Of a stretch of 64,000 nucleotides of DNA, positions 11,361-23,120 are shown one piece after another; the first letter of the stretch is position 1, and each line of letters begins with the position of its first letter. The position numbers were made by a program, and so were the translations under genes. Source of the stretch: Echinostoma caproni (taxonomy: Eukaryota; Platyhelminthes; Trematoda; Plagiorchiida; Echinostomatidae); contig UZAN01039467.1 in NCBI GenBank assembly GCA_900618425.1, positions 5,995-69,994 on the forward strand. The letters are read 5' to 3'. The notes under the pieces were generated by a model that was not told the origin of the DNA, did not search any database, and saw nothing but the letters and a program-made list of their open reading frames with translations.

Positions 11361-12422
11361 TGGCTTTATATGATAACTCTCTTATGATTTGTTGGAAAAC
11401 GAACGCCTGTCTTAGGTAGTGTTTAATTGTGCAACTACAACAATGGGATCTCTATCCACCATTGTTACCCGTGATTTTTCGACTACCAGCAAAGTCCATA
11501 CACTGTTCATCCAAAAGAAGAATACCACGTCCATTAGTAGGGGTTAACGAAAACAGATTTTAACTTTCCAACAAACACACGCGTTCACAATCATCTGAAG
11601 TCAGTTTTAATGTATCCGGAATTTTTAAATATGGTGAATTTGATCGCAAATAAAGCAAATGAAGCGTGAACTGTGAAGGTTGTCAAACAGCGGACAGTTA
11701 TTCCGATCTCGTTTTGGTTTAATCCTCGGTCCGAATCCACTTAAGCATAAAGCAAGCAAGCAGGCTACCCACTTGACCCCAGAACCACTGACTGGACCGG
11801 TTTCAGTCTTGAAACATTCGGACCCCTTTATCTAATTGATTAGAATGGAGAGAAGACAAATACTGTGAGATGTTACAATTTGAGCGACTTTGGTTGTTCG
11901 AGCCTTTGTTACATAACATGAATCGAAGGTTCTTAACCTTCAATGAAATAATGTAAACAAGCCGAACATAATTAGTTTTGGAGACAACGTAGTCTTCTGT
12001 TAAGGGTGTTAAATGTGATAGAGAGTTTCCACACTGTGGTAATTGTGTATATTAGTAAGCAACTTATACGATTATTGCGTGAAAGAACATGTTGCTTTAT
12101 AAGCGAGGTACCGAGCTAGAATGAAGGAGTCTAACTGTTCGCACACTGAACAAACGTGAGGGTCATGAATGATATGTGAGTAGGGTTAGGAAGAGCACAG
12201 ATGGAAACTTGGTAATTGGCCTCGGTTAGCCCGGTAAAAGAGGTTCGCCCCGAAGAGATTAACCGATTCTCCTTTTGGAATTAACGGTGAAGATGAGCTG
12301 ATGCTTAGGAAGGTCTCACATTCAGTTTCAGTGACTAGAATTTCTATTGCGGCCAGGTTTTCACTTCAAGCTATGTCATTCATTGTTTTTAGATTATTCA
12401 ATTCTTTTGTTGTTTTTCTCAA

Positions 12423-12440
12423 TCCCAGAAATTTCTGGGA
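12423..12440. promoter_or_regulatory. 18-bp perfect palindrome
   Basis: TCCCAGAAATTTCTGGGA is a perfect dyad containing overlapping TTCNNNGAA-type half sites. It is isolated in non-coding DNA of the 14-kb intron; function unknown. Confidence 0.35.
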
Positions 12441-13034
12441 ATCAAAGTTTATGGTGAGATATTCGATCTAGTGTGAACCACAAGATGATAGAATTTGTGA
12501 CTATGCTGAATTTACTATACAATGAAGGAACACACAGAGCAATTGATCCAAATAATTTAACCTTGGATTTTGTTAGCAAATACATTCTGATCACTCAGAA
12601 ACAAAACAGTTTATTCCGCCTCCCGGATAGCATGAATAAACTGTAATTCCATGTCATCATGATACTTGTCAGCCGTATTCTCATCCACTGTGTAGCTATC
12701 ATTCTGATGAAAACTATCCTAATCACGGTAAACTTTATTATCCCCCTCTTTATCGTAATTATAATTCAAATTATCAGTAGTGTTTCATCTGCCATCAGCA
12801 TGAGAGCCATTATCCCGGTTTTCATCATCAACATGATTTGATTGGTTATCAGGCAGACAACAGTGTCCCCGTGGAACACTCCTGATCCCGTTGGTGGGGT
12901 AGTTCAATGCGACGACCCTTCGTATTTTTTTCCAGCATGACAGAAGAGCTATCCTCCACGGTTTGCGAACAATTCAAAACCAAGAAACCCTGAATGGATC
13001 AGACAAGGGGAGCTTGGAAATATATCGTATAAAA

Positions 13035-13335
13035 GCATTGATCCATTCGTACAAGGTGATAACCGTTTACCGTATAGCTCAGTGATAAGGGTTTGAAGTC
13101 CCAGCCCGAAGAATCGCAGTTTGAGTCCTGACAAAAACACAAAAATACGCACTACTGACGAGTCCCGAACAGGACGAACCAGTTGTCTAGTGCTCTTTGT
13201 TGGTTATCCTGAACATTTCCCTCGCACTAAAATGCATACGAACAGTGGGGAATTAACAATCTCCCAAGGAGTGAAACCCACATCGAACATCATCAACAGT
13301 GCCTGGTGTCTGTGAGAAAACCGAATGGGCTGATC
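13035..13335 (+). mobile_element. tRNA-derived SINE with hammerhead motif (copy A)
   Basis: The head has Pol III boxes: A-box-like tagctcagtgataaggg (13074-13091) and B-box GTTTGAGTCC (13119-13128). The hammerhead motif follows at 13149-13193. The body contains ggggaattaacaatc and ggagtgaaaccca and ends near cgaatgggctgatc. Head and body match the copies at 59030-59410 and 62934-63320. This is the most complete head-to-tail copy. Confidence 0.75.
13149..13193 (+). ncRNA. hammerhead ribozyme motif in SINE copy A
   Basis: Stem I GCACTA pairs with TAGTGC (13188-13193); core CTGACGA (13155-13161); stem II GTCC/GGAC around a CGAACA loop. Then GAAC, where the active consensus has GAAA, and a GTC cleavage triplet ending at 13187. 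Stem III is only one or two pairs, as in the minimal hammerheads of Penelope-like elements and retrozymes. The GAAA change predicts weak or no activity for this copy. Confidence 0.7.
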
Positions 13336-14272
13336 TAAACATTCACCATCTAAATCGTGTAAAAGCGTTTAACATGCTTTCCATTTGAGTTGTCATTTGG
13401 GCGGTCAATTTTTTGGTTCCAGTCAGATAATACCAGTTCTCCAAATATCTACAGCCCTGTTCATCAAGTGGGTTGATCCACTGTAAGCATTTTCTTATAA
13501 AGTCTACTGTTTGCTCACTCGTAGAAAGCGTATTCCAATCAACTACATGTACAAGACTGACTAACGGTTTGGAAGTGAAGTATTTCCTCATTGATATGCT
13601 TATGACTTTAATCCATCCAAATTAGACTTTCTTGTTTGCTGAGTCTCAGATCTTCAATTGCAACTTTCTACCAGCTCAGTTTGACATACTTTTCCCAGGT
13701 ATTACAATTTCTTTCCGCTTATCATTTCCCATTGTTACGGGATGAACAGGTATAATTTGGAGTTATGGATTGTCAAATATAGTTATTAGCATCAATTGAT
13801 CTCTGAGGGATCATATGACACTTCCTATCAATCACATTTTGGCCATATATAAATGACTTCCGAATATCACGACATTTTAAACTTAGAAAAATGAGTAAGT
13901 TATTCTCACTTTGATTCACTTCATCAACGCTAGTGTACAATTTGCATTCCCGAAAGGGACTGTGGACAACGGAGAGCAACTAATCCATGGCATCCATTAA
14001 CCGACAAAATCTGAGTTACTGAACCTTCGTTTCAATTCAGTTTTACAATCGAACGGCCATCAACAGATTAAACGTCTATTCGATTTGTCCGAATCTGTCC
14101 ATACAAACTGCCAAAAATGCAGTTGTATAATTGTCAGTGTAAAACTACAGAAAAAAACGGTATCTAATGACGATTTCGGATATCATCCTATGCAGAACTT
14201 GAATGAGTAAAGGCATTTTCCTCGCCCGGATCTACGAACATATCTGCCCCGGATTCCCAGATTTTGACTTAC

Positions 14273-14391
14273 CCGAATGAACTTCTCCTCGTTCTTTTTC
14301 TGGTAGATCAATTGTTCCTGAAGTAAAGTGACTCGTTCTTTGTAGAAAGTCAGTTCGTTGGCAGCTCTGAGCAATTTCTTTTTCATGATAA
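14273..14391 (-). CDS. CCDC33-like coiled-coil gene, internal exon (119 bp)
   Basis: On the minus strand a pyrimidine-rich acceptor (tccctttatcgcag) precedes 14391 and a strong donor (CGG then gtaagt) follows 14273. The 119-bp exon takes one base from the preceding exon (phase 1 in) and ends in phase 0. It encodes about 39 residues beginning IMKKKLLRAANELTFYKE, with LLQEQLIYQKKNEEKFIR at the end, a strongly predicted coiled coil by eye. The incoming phase matches the 22595 exon exactly and the outgoing phase matches the exon at 114. The intron to the next exon is about 14.2 kb and holds the Penelope, LINE and SINE insertions between 430 and 13335. Confidence 0.7.
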
Positions 14392-16799
14392 CTGCGATAA
14401 AGGGAAACGGGCATAGAACACCATTTGTATAACTGCACATTACAAGTGATAAAACATTTAGGCGGAATGAAACCAGGCAAATTTGCAAAACAATGGCTAT
14501 CAGTTATCCTGTCATAGTCCGAGAATAGGAGTACAACTCGATCGTACAAAACAGTTAATTTCCAGGGTGAACAGAATTACCAGGATATTGTACATCAAAC
14601 TTGTAGCTAGATCAGCAACAGAGGAATGATCTCATACAACCCCGAGGTCACATTTCTCCTTCTTCTTCATCTTCGAAATACGACTAACCCAACAGGTGAT
14701 TTAAACCGCATGTCACTACTTCCCATGGTCTCCAAGATGGGGCAACACATTGAAAATCAGGACAGTGGGTTATCAAATAGAAATACATCTTGAATCGCTA
14801 CTCGGCTCTCGCCTACACAATCAAAGAAGTGCTAGAAATAGATCACTTCGTGCAAGTTAAACAAAATGACGAGGAAAGGAACAGCATCGTTACATATCTC
14901 GTTACTTTAACTATTTTCAAGGAAGAAATATTAGTAAAACATGATTTAAAACTACATTCATCCTCCACTGCTTATTTTGATGAATTATCTGGTTTTCTAC
15001 TTTGGCGACTTTGTCATGAGCCCAGAGGTTGAGGCCATCGCTAGGTGTGGTTAAACACCCACGATAGGCCTGATTAAATGAGTTAAGCTGTAGCATATAT
15101 ACATATGTATACATAAAGACTAAATAATAAATCATTTATCCGCTGATCTGTAGTTCGGTGGGCTGTACATGCTTTCATTCTGCCCATGAGGTCCTCGGTT
15201 CTGTCCATAATTGGGTATATAGAAGTGAACTTTGTTGAAACGCTACCGAGCCTTCCGCTTATTGTTTTCGATGCTGCGCACTTTACACAATTGGCTTTAT
15301 CTCTAATTCTTGATCAACCAATGCAACCTGAACCAGGCCAAGTAGTTTTTAACTTATCTTCCCCTGACATTCACTTTTTGCAGTTCACTTGTTAACGTAC
15401 GTTGTGCAGAAACACTGAAAGACGGTTACCCGTCAAAGAACGCTTCGATAAACGTCGCGTTCTGTGACTTAGAAATGCCCTATTGGTTTACCAAACTCAC
15501 AGGGTGGTTCATTGGTAAACAGTCGTGTTCAATGTCTCATCTACTCCCCCTGTACGCACCGCACAGAGAGTGATAGGTCGAACGGTTAGAATAATCGCTG
15601 TGGCCGGTTCAATATGGACTCATTTAGCTAGTCATTTCCGTGTATGACCTGTACAGAAGAGTAGTTGAATCATTGGAACAACTGTTCACCTTTGAAAGAG
15701 TGCTTTCGTGTCATAATAGACACATCTTTTAAAATCCGAAATCAATGTATCAATCTAAAGCAACTGTTTTTGGATAATAAAGCAAGCGTGGACAGTTTGG
15801 TTGTCAAGTTCTGTTTTGATCGTGGAGATTCAATGTTACCAAGTGCAGCTCGGCTAATGCATTAAGCGTTTATGACGAATCTGACCCCTCTCCACGATCT
15901 ATATTCATTAGATTGTCCCCCTGCCTAGCTATTGCTTCAATTTTAGTCCAGGCTTTCAGTTTGCTCGAGTCGAACGTTTCCTTGGATCTGAAGTTATGTG
16001 ACTATTGTGATCCAACTTACGAGTGAAACTTTTCTACCCGACAGAGGATATCACGCGGAACGGTTGAACTGAATGCATTCAGCAAGAAAGATTATTGCTG
16101 GTCTTATAAATTATTAGATTTACAATGGTTCACAAATCTCAGCACACGTTTCCTATGTGTCCTTCAATACAGTTACTATTTTATGTAAGAAGATGTCTAT
16201 TTAGCCTCCGACACTTCTTATGAAGCACTATTTTATCGGCACCTCAACTCTCATAGATGGTTATGAGCAATAATGGGAAAAAATAATCCTTGATTGATTT
16301 AGACCGAACATACTTAGAACGACATATTTACATCACGTTTTTGGTTTATATAAACAGTCCTATATTCATAAAGCCCCACAGATTCAAGTTTCACTACGTT
16401 CAATATTATGCAAAGGGCATATCGACTGCCGGATTCAGTCAAACTGAATTCCACAGGCCTCTGGTACAAAGTGTGTTTCTAACAGCTCAACTAGGGGTGT
16501 ACAACAAAGTGTTATCAAAAATAGATTGTTCGAATGATGTGCAATGGAAGTAAGAAGTCAAAAGTTCGAATTTATCATTGTTGTTGTTATTGTTGCCAAG
16601 TCACATGTTTTAAATTACTTGCTGATAGCGTATTGACGTAATGGAAACACATTTAAAATGCAAGTGGTCCAGGATTCGAAACCTAGTCACCTCGAATGTG
16701 AGAAACTCAAGTCGGAGACTCCCGAGATTTAAGTGAAGATTGAGTTCAAAGAAATAATGTCAACATCAATGAATAACAATATATCATCAACCAGTTTCT
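14392..16799. other. intronic DNA, no gene seen
   Basis: No coding frame with codon-like composition. A gattcgaaacc block at 16674 looks like a Pol III B-box of another decayed SINE. Confidence 0.5.
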
Positions 16800-16930
16800 A
16801 CTAATGTGAAATTAGCATGTTCAGGTCCGTGGTTCAGGTCCTGACAGCACCACAAAAGTATGCACAGCTGAAGCGTCCAAAGCGGGACGAAACAGCTATC
16901 CAATGCACTACGCTGGTCAATACCAATATT
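16800..16930 (+). mobile_element. hammerhead SINE fragment (copy G)
   Basis: B-box-like ggttcaggtcc (16831-16841) lies 21 nt before a 45-nt hammerhead-like block at 16862-16906, the same spacing as in the other copies. Head and body flanks are poorly preserved. Confidence 0.5.
16862..16906 (+). ncRNA. degenerate hammerhead motif (copy G)
   Basis: GCACAG, then CTGAAGC (core changed), stem II GTCC/GGAC with GGGACGAAAC intact, AGCTATC as stem III and cleavage triplet, then CAATGC closing a partly paired stem I. Probably inactive. Confidence 0.5.
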
Positions 16931-19179
16931 TCCGTAGCACACGCTTTGTTCAAAAATCTGGTTTTTCGCGATGGATATTTAATTCTCGTTCAGATTATGC
17001 TAAGAGGTATCTTTTAGCTAGATTGAATCACATGGTTTTCGGTTAGAAAAGATAATATCATAATTGAATTAATTAATTAATAGTAAATTGAAGCAGAACG
17101 TTTTCCTACTAACAGTGTAAGGTTTTTTTGTATATTTCATTGTTTGTTTGTTTTTGTCTATTTATACCAAAAAAAGAACAAGTAATCGGTAAAAAATACC
17201 AAAAGCAGATAGTTTGTTGATCATGAGAAAACTTGCATCCCGGCAATATGCTATATTTTAGTTTAACCGACCGCTCTGGCTAAAGTGATCTCGTTGTATT
17301 ACAAATAAACTGGTAGTACATTCTAATTGCTTTTCTCCAGAGCACCAGAAATCCACATTGGTTTGGTCTGAACACACGAAACGAAATGTACAAATACACC
17401 TTGTTCAAAGTTGGCAGAATGCCGCCCCGATTTGGTTCAGCGTTATTTATTTTTCCCATAAAAAGTGTGAAAAGTACTTTTGATTTATTGTTTATTAATT
17501 TCCCCTCTCCACCCATACCCCCAATTGCGCTCGCCATTTGGCCGAACAGAATTCAGATCACATGACTGAATCGCATCCGCTGTCGCGCAGGGATCTAATC
17601 AGGTCCGTAAATCCGATCGATGAATGAATGGATAAAGACGTAACGATTGTAATCAATCCGTGTCGTTTAGTGAGCATTTTAAGAAAAATATTCATAATTT
17701 AAAGTTTCAACAGAAATGATTCAGCATGTCTAGTAAAACGTTTTGAATGCACTTTTATTAGTTAGACATACAGGGATTGGTCAAATTCGTGCAACACTCT
17801 GAATATTATTATATATATATATATATTTCTTCCGATACTTACTGTTCCCAACTTCATTCACGGGATCGAATAAGAAATTGCCCCACAACAAACGCATTTA
17901 CCCAGTTATACTAACATCCACTTCTGTGTTTGCTTCTTCTAGAAGAATGTCATCCAAATATACGATTTCCCGATTTTGATGATGATTACTTGCGCACCAG
18001 TTGTAAAATATCAAAGCCACTTTAAAAAATACATAATTGGAATTTGTTTATCCAAATGGCCGATGAACTCGATACCCGTATTGTACATTCATCTTATCCA
18101 TGTTCTATTTGCCTTTCTTCATTTCTGAGCCCTGGAGCCTATCGCTTTGCATGGAGTCTACCAAGTTGACTGCCAAACAGAATTTGTCATATCCCTCTTA
18201 TCCAGGCGGTACCCATACCACTGACGACCACTCTCGAGGCAGCTAACTTAAATTTGTTTCTGACGCATGCAAATGTTGACGATTACAATCAAATCCGAAG
18301 TGTCGGATAGTAATTGAATGAATTTGACATTGGTCTTGACACCTCCGGAAACTACATAAGTGTGAAAAATAATAAATGATCAGCTCCAACCAACCGTCTT
18401 ATCCGCCTCAGACTATTCTTCAAATTGATTGTGTGCAACCTTTATCCATTGTGATCAAAATCTACCACTGTTTCCTTCGATATGATCGGTCTTCTATCTC
18501 TTGGTTTATGTTGATTGCGTAATAAAGCATTTGCCCATGTCAGTAAATGAGTCATTGGATTTATGTACTTCTGGATTAAGGTGCCTCTCGTCACTAATTA
18601 TGTATCAAAAGTTTTGCATATTTCATGGTGACACCACAAGAAGATTATTCAATGAGCCGTACATATCAAGGTCAACTTTTATGTTTCTTGGAATATATGT
18701 TTAGTTATTTCAGTATTAGGGATAATGCGCGAGTAGTTTGTAGCCATTTATCAATTCATCAGTTTATTTGAGCTATGAAATTTTCAATAATCGGCTTACC
18801 TGCCGTGCACTGAATGAAAAAAAAAATAATCTATTTCGAATACGTCTTCAACCCAGTCAACACTCAGATGACAAAGGACTCATTTATTACATAGAAAGAA
18901 TCTATATGTTAATTTGCATAAAATATTTTCCAAATCTGAGCTGTAATTTTCGAAATGGTACAAATTGTGTGGTGACACTCAAGGTCTCACAAACTCAAAC
19001 GGTGATGGAAGAGAAGTAAAAACAATTTCAGGCGAACAATTGTTCTCTATAACTCATAATCATACCCTTACAGTTTATATATGAAGAGAAACAAACCTAG
19101 CAGTTGGGAGGAGAACAATAAAATGTGCGTCATCCTTCACTTCATATATGCATATATGTGTGTGTTGCACACCGCATTC
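16931..19179. other. intronic DNA, no gene seen
   Basis: AT-rich, with short AT repeats around 17811-17826. No feature recognised. Confidence 0.6.
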
Positions 19180-19490
19180 TCAGGTCTGTGCGGCCTGGGT
19201 TTTCAGTTATTTCACGACGATCGTGTGACCCAGTTCTGAGGGATCGATGTTGTGTAAAAATGTTTGTGCGCGGGCAGGGGGCAGGTGTGGTTTCGCGAAC
19301 CCAGGGGAGACGGGTAGCTTGGATAATACGCTTCTGGGCACATAGTTCGGGGGTCCAATGCGTCTTACAGATGGCCTCGGCTATGGCCAACGAACGCATA
19401 CTAATGCATTTGGACCGGTTCAGGGGGACCTGATATATAATGCACAATGCTTCACTTGGGTTAACACGATGGCCAGTGTCTACCATGTGT
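19180..19490 (-). mobile_element. Penelope-like C-terminal tail fragment
   Basis: The minus-strand frame (19486 downward) reads VDTGHRVNPSEALCIIYQVP, then SLAIAEAI and CAQKRIIQATRLPW. It aligns with 51721-51515 (VDADHQIGPESVFHLIYRVP, TLATAEAI, AQKRLVQ) and with the H-x-x-DP...EAL tail of the intact element. No RT part is attached. Confidence 0.6.
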
Positions 19491-20839
19491 TGGTTCCGGA
19501 TCTATCACCAGTGCGATTCTCGCTTACACACACACACACGCATGAAATGAATGATTCCAGACATGTTACTGTTCTCATTCCAAACACGAAGGTTTTCCCC
19601 CTCACATAAACTGTAACGGCATGATTATGAGTTATTGAAAATAATTGTTTGTCTGAACTTGTGTTCTAAATGCGAATACGGGTATTTTTTGAAATTTAGA
19701 AATAAGATACAATCAGGAATAAATAAGCTTTACCACAGCCATCGATATGCAATTATGATATTGGAGACTGAAATGGATTTACGGAATGAGAGTGATCTTG
19801 CACGAGTTTGATCACCACTTGGATGAGTGTGTTTCTTTTATTGTGTGAATTTTATGTTGGTCAATGAATAGCCAAATCCGTTTCTTTTTCGTTGAATGAC
19901 AATAAGTCCATAGTGTAAAACTCAGAATTGCCTGCTGACAATGGGACAACTGGTCAATTGGTGAACTTTAAATGTTTTTGTGCCGTTCAGTGTATCACTG
20001 AGTAATGCTGTACGGAATTGAGATAAAACAATACACATTGGCTTCTCCTTCACAAGGCAGTTTGCCATCGATTGGTACGGGGAACGTGTTCGGTAGTTAC
20101 AAATGCAGGTGAAGTCACGTGTGCAACCGACTAATTTTCCCTTATTTTCATTTTGCGGTTCCTTGCTATCATTTTGTTGTCTTATGCGGTATTATCGTCA
20201 GACGCAGTAAGTTCAAAATGCAAGTTGTGTCTCAGTTGTGGGATTTTCCGTTCAGACAATGTCCAGAGAAGCATGACCATCATTGTCAAATTAAAAAATA
20301 GGTTTATCAAGTTCAGGTACATATTAATTAATTCGAGATGAACCAAGCCACTACTATCATAAAGATAAAGCATAACTATACACTGTGAATGTAATACATT
20401 CATTCTTGACACAATCAACAGTCAGGTGACCTGTCGCTGTTTGTATGAACAGCTGTATCAGAATGACTACACACTACTTCTGCAGAGACACATGAGTGGT
20501 TTTGGTGTGGCTAAACAAAACAGTAATTCCTTTGCATATATGAAGGTGCAGAAAGAACCCTGGAACCAATAGTGTCTCCGGGAAATTTGGTCAGTTCAGC
20601 GATTTTCACAGTAATCATCATCGTAGTTTGACTTTTAGAGGAATGTGAATTAATTTCGTTCATCTATGCTTCAGTATGCCCCTACACAACTGCGAATTTT
20701 CACCCCGTTCGCTTGACACTTGTTTGTATCATAGCTTGACAAAGATCAAAGACTAAAAAGTTATAATGGGAATAACTTACAAGATCGTGCTTTTCTCGTC
20801 CCATAGATTCGTGTTGTGGTTAAAAGAGAGTGACACATA

Positions 20840-21120
20840 CAGTACTGGCCGACTGTGTTGTACTAAAATGTTTTCTTCATGATCAAATAGAGTTTCAATA
20901 TATTTATCACCCTTATTAATGCTTCAGATTTAGATAATATTTTATATCTTGTCTACTTCGATCTACATACTGCTAAATATCCACCTTTCGGGGTGCATAA
21001 AGCAAATACTTGACTTGACTTCACTTCACGTAGTTTCTAGGCTGCATGAGTGTCAATTAAACGCACCTGACCTTGAGTGTCAAGATTAAATGATCTAAAC
21101 ATGAAAACCACAAACTGTCT
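20840..21120. repeat. interspersed repeat X, copy 1 (with LINE-tail insertion)
   Basis: It shares long stretches with 57850-58095: 'acagtactgg...gactgtg', 'tatatcttgtct' and 'ggctgcatgag', then a run to 'catgaaaacc.caaac'. Unclassified; no coding capacity seen. Confidence 0.6.
20967..21027 (+). mobile_element. very short LINE 3'-tail insertion
   Basis: About 60 bp (aaatatccacctttcggggt, gcataaagc, cttgacttgacttcactt) match the 3' end of the LINE at 7540-8205. The paralogous repeat at 57850-58095 lacks exactly this block, so it is a 5'-truncated insertion into the 20840-21120 repeat. Confidence 0.6.
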
Positions 21121-21309
21121 CTGGTATCACAAAGCAATATTTTCTGATAGGGATGACTACTTGCATAAAATGTCACATGATGCAGGATTCTTCTCCTACT
21201 GTACGCAAAAGCACTTACGTTGGAATGTTGAGTATACTGATGGTTCATCAAGTCTCAGTTTGAAAGACTCAGTGCTTGACGCACACAACCTGAGGTGAGG
21301 GAGTTTCAG

Positions 21310-22080
21310 ATCGAACATATTCCAACTGCGAATGACCGACACCGGTATTCTAATCGGCATTTTAAGACCGTTATTTTCAACGGATGTTTGATGATAATTA
21401 TTGCAGCAGGTGACATAGATGGCTTGGGTTTTGCATTATTTAGTACACCATAACCATATCTCTTCTGATGCGCTGGCAGGGATTGTAATATAACCCCAAC
21501 GACTCCAGTCTCTCTGCGTACGAACAACGATTCAACCTCCTAACCATTTTGGTGTTCATCCTTTGTGAACGTTCCGGCATTTTGCAATCACCTTGCAGCC
21601 ATGGATTCCATGCATGAGTGACGTACTCTCTGAGTGGGCGAATGTGTGCTGATAGTAGACGGGGAAAAAGAGCTGACTCAAACCGGTCAAAGATCCACCT
21701 AAGGAAACCGACATTCTTTACAACTACGTTCGACACCTTGGCTCAGTTGATTGAGCAGCTTCCGTTTTCTTGAATGATGATGATGAGGCATTTGGCAGTT
21801 GCTCATTCTTGAGGAAATAAGAAAATCGCCCTTGCGTCGCAGAGATAGAACCTTACACCTTGGCACATTGCATTCAATATCGTTCAGAAAAGAACAGTTA
21901 TGAGCTGCTTTACACCGTTCTTGGAGTGCCAGCGATCCCGCTGATTGCGTTACTGTATTCTATATCATGGCTTCATCTGCAAACAGTAATGATTTTGGCT
22001 CCAGAGTCTTCGTTAGGTCGTTCATGAATGCTAGGAAGGGTCACGCATCCTTGTGAAAACCCCACATTATCGTACAAATC
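21310..22080 (-). pseudogene. LINE reverse transcriptase fragment (CR1-like)
   Basis: Minus-strand frames read SLLFADEAMI (a decayed YADD, around 21985), then a block equivalent to the W-x-x-x-F-N-x-x-K-C region, and an intact stretch 21736-21440: GFLRWIFDRFESALFPRLL, HIRPLREYVTHAWNPWLQGD, RRLNRCSYAERLESLGLYY. The 'RPLLEYA-x-x-AW-x-PWL' and 'YEERLE-x-LGL' blocks are diagnostic of the RT C-terminal part of CR1/RTE LINEs. It lies in the 8.2-kb intron of the CCDC33-like gene. Confidence 0.75.
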
Positions 22081-22159
22081 CTAATGTTTAGCTTAATAGG
22101 AGCAGGTAAATTTAGTAACCAATACTGGTATTTACACGGTTAAACGTTTTTTAACTGAA

Positions 22160-22212
22160 ATATATACATATGTATATATAAATGTATGTATGTTTATATA
22201 TGTATGTATAAA
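22160..22212. repeat. TATG/TATA-rich microsatellite
   Basis: Imperfect tatgtata units. Confidence 0.8.
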
Positions 22213-22594
22213 TGTAAATTTAAAGTCTGCTGCTTTCACCTCTTCCCATCAATAATGGATGGATTTCGTGTTTGTGGGCACGTGACGGTATCGGTGTCAT
22301 GAATCGCATCTCTTTCCTCTATTCCGTTTTTCAAAGTATACTAAAATACACTTCATTACTGTGTGTTCCCAAAACATGATCAGTATGTGACTTAGGACTT
22401 ACTCAAAAGGAAATCATACTCAAATTAGTGCATGGCAAAGAACAGATGTTTCACACACTAACGGGTTAGTACTCATGAGTAGTCAAACATCTAATTCAGC
22501 TTGAATTGCAATGTTGAACTCTGCGATTGCCGAGCAAACTGATCCATAATAATTTAGAAAAACACCGTTTTACCTTTACAAAAGAAGGACTTAC

Positions 22595-23120
22595 TTAGCA
22601 GATTGAGCGCTTCTCGACGATTAACCGGTACATCACGCAATGCCTGCTCCCAACCGGGACCTAGAGCATCTAGTCGCAACCAGTCCCAGTTGTTCAGATT
22701 CACCGGTGATGTGGGTCTCATCCCATTGTATTCTATATCGGGAATGGCGCCAGAATCGCNNNNNNNNNNNNNNNNNNNNNNNNNNNNNNNNNNNNNNNNN
22801 NNNNNNNNNNNNNNNNNNNNNNNNNNNNNNNNNNNNNNNNNNNNNNNNNNNNNNNNNNNNNNNNNNNNNNNNNNNNNNNNNNNNNNNNNNNNNNNNNNNN
22901 NNNNNNNNNNNNNNNNNNNNNNNNNNNNNNNNNNNNNNNNNNNNNNNNNNNNNNNNNNNNNNNNNNNNNNNNNNNNNNNNNNNNNNNNNNNNNNNNNNNN
23001 NTCTATATCGGGAATGGCGCCAGAATCGCGAGCCACTTGTCGTCGCGATAGCAAGCGAGTATCTTTGTCAGTAAGGTCAAACGGTTTGGGGTTGTCACCA
23101 AAGACGTTGTCCACAGACCT
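22595..23120 (-). CDS. CCDC33-like gene, internal exon containing a false assembly gap
   Basis: Minus-strand exon with an acceptor ending in ggtag before 23120 and a donor (CTAA then gtaagt) after 22595. The readable peptide starts RSVDNVFGDNPKPFDLTDK and ends with NRREALNLL, just upstream of the coiled coil. The run of 242 Ns (22760-23001) sits inside the exon. The 28 bases before it (22732-22759) are identical to the 28 after it (23002-23029), so the two contigs overlap and the true exon is probably 256 bp. 242 + 28 = 270 is a multiple of three, so the frame holds either way. It enters in phase 0 and leaves in phase 1, fitting both neighbours. The peptide has no domain I recognise; it looks like a linker between C2-type and coiled-coil parts. 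Confidence 0.65.

Noticed and set aside
12659..12841. Ile-rich 60-codon frame resembling a membrane peptide
   Set aside because: AT-rich composition bias explains it; no homology or splice context.
13071..13130. A genuine tRNA gene (also 34630-34665, 59131-59190, 63040-63105)
   Set aside because: A and B boxes are present but no cloverleaf acceptor stem closes; they are SINE heads.
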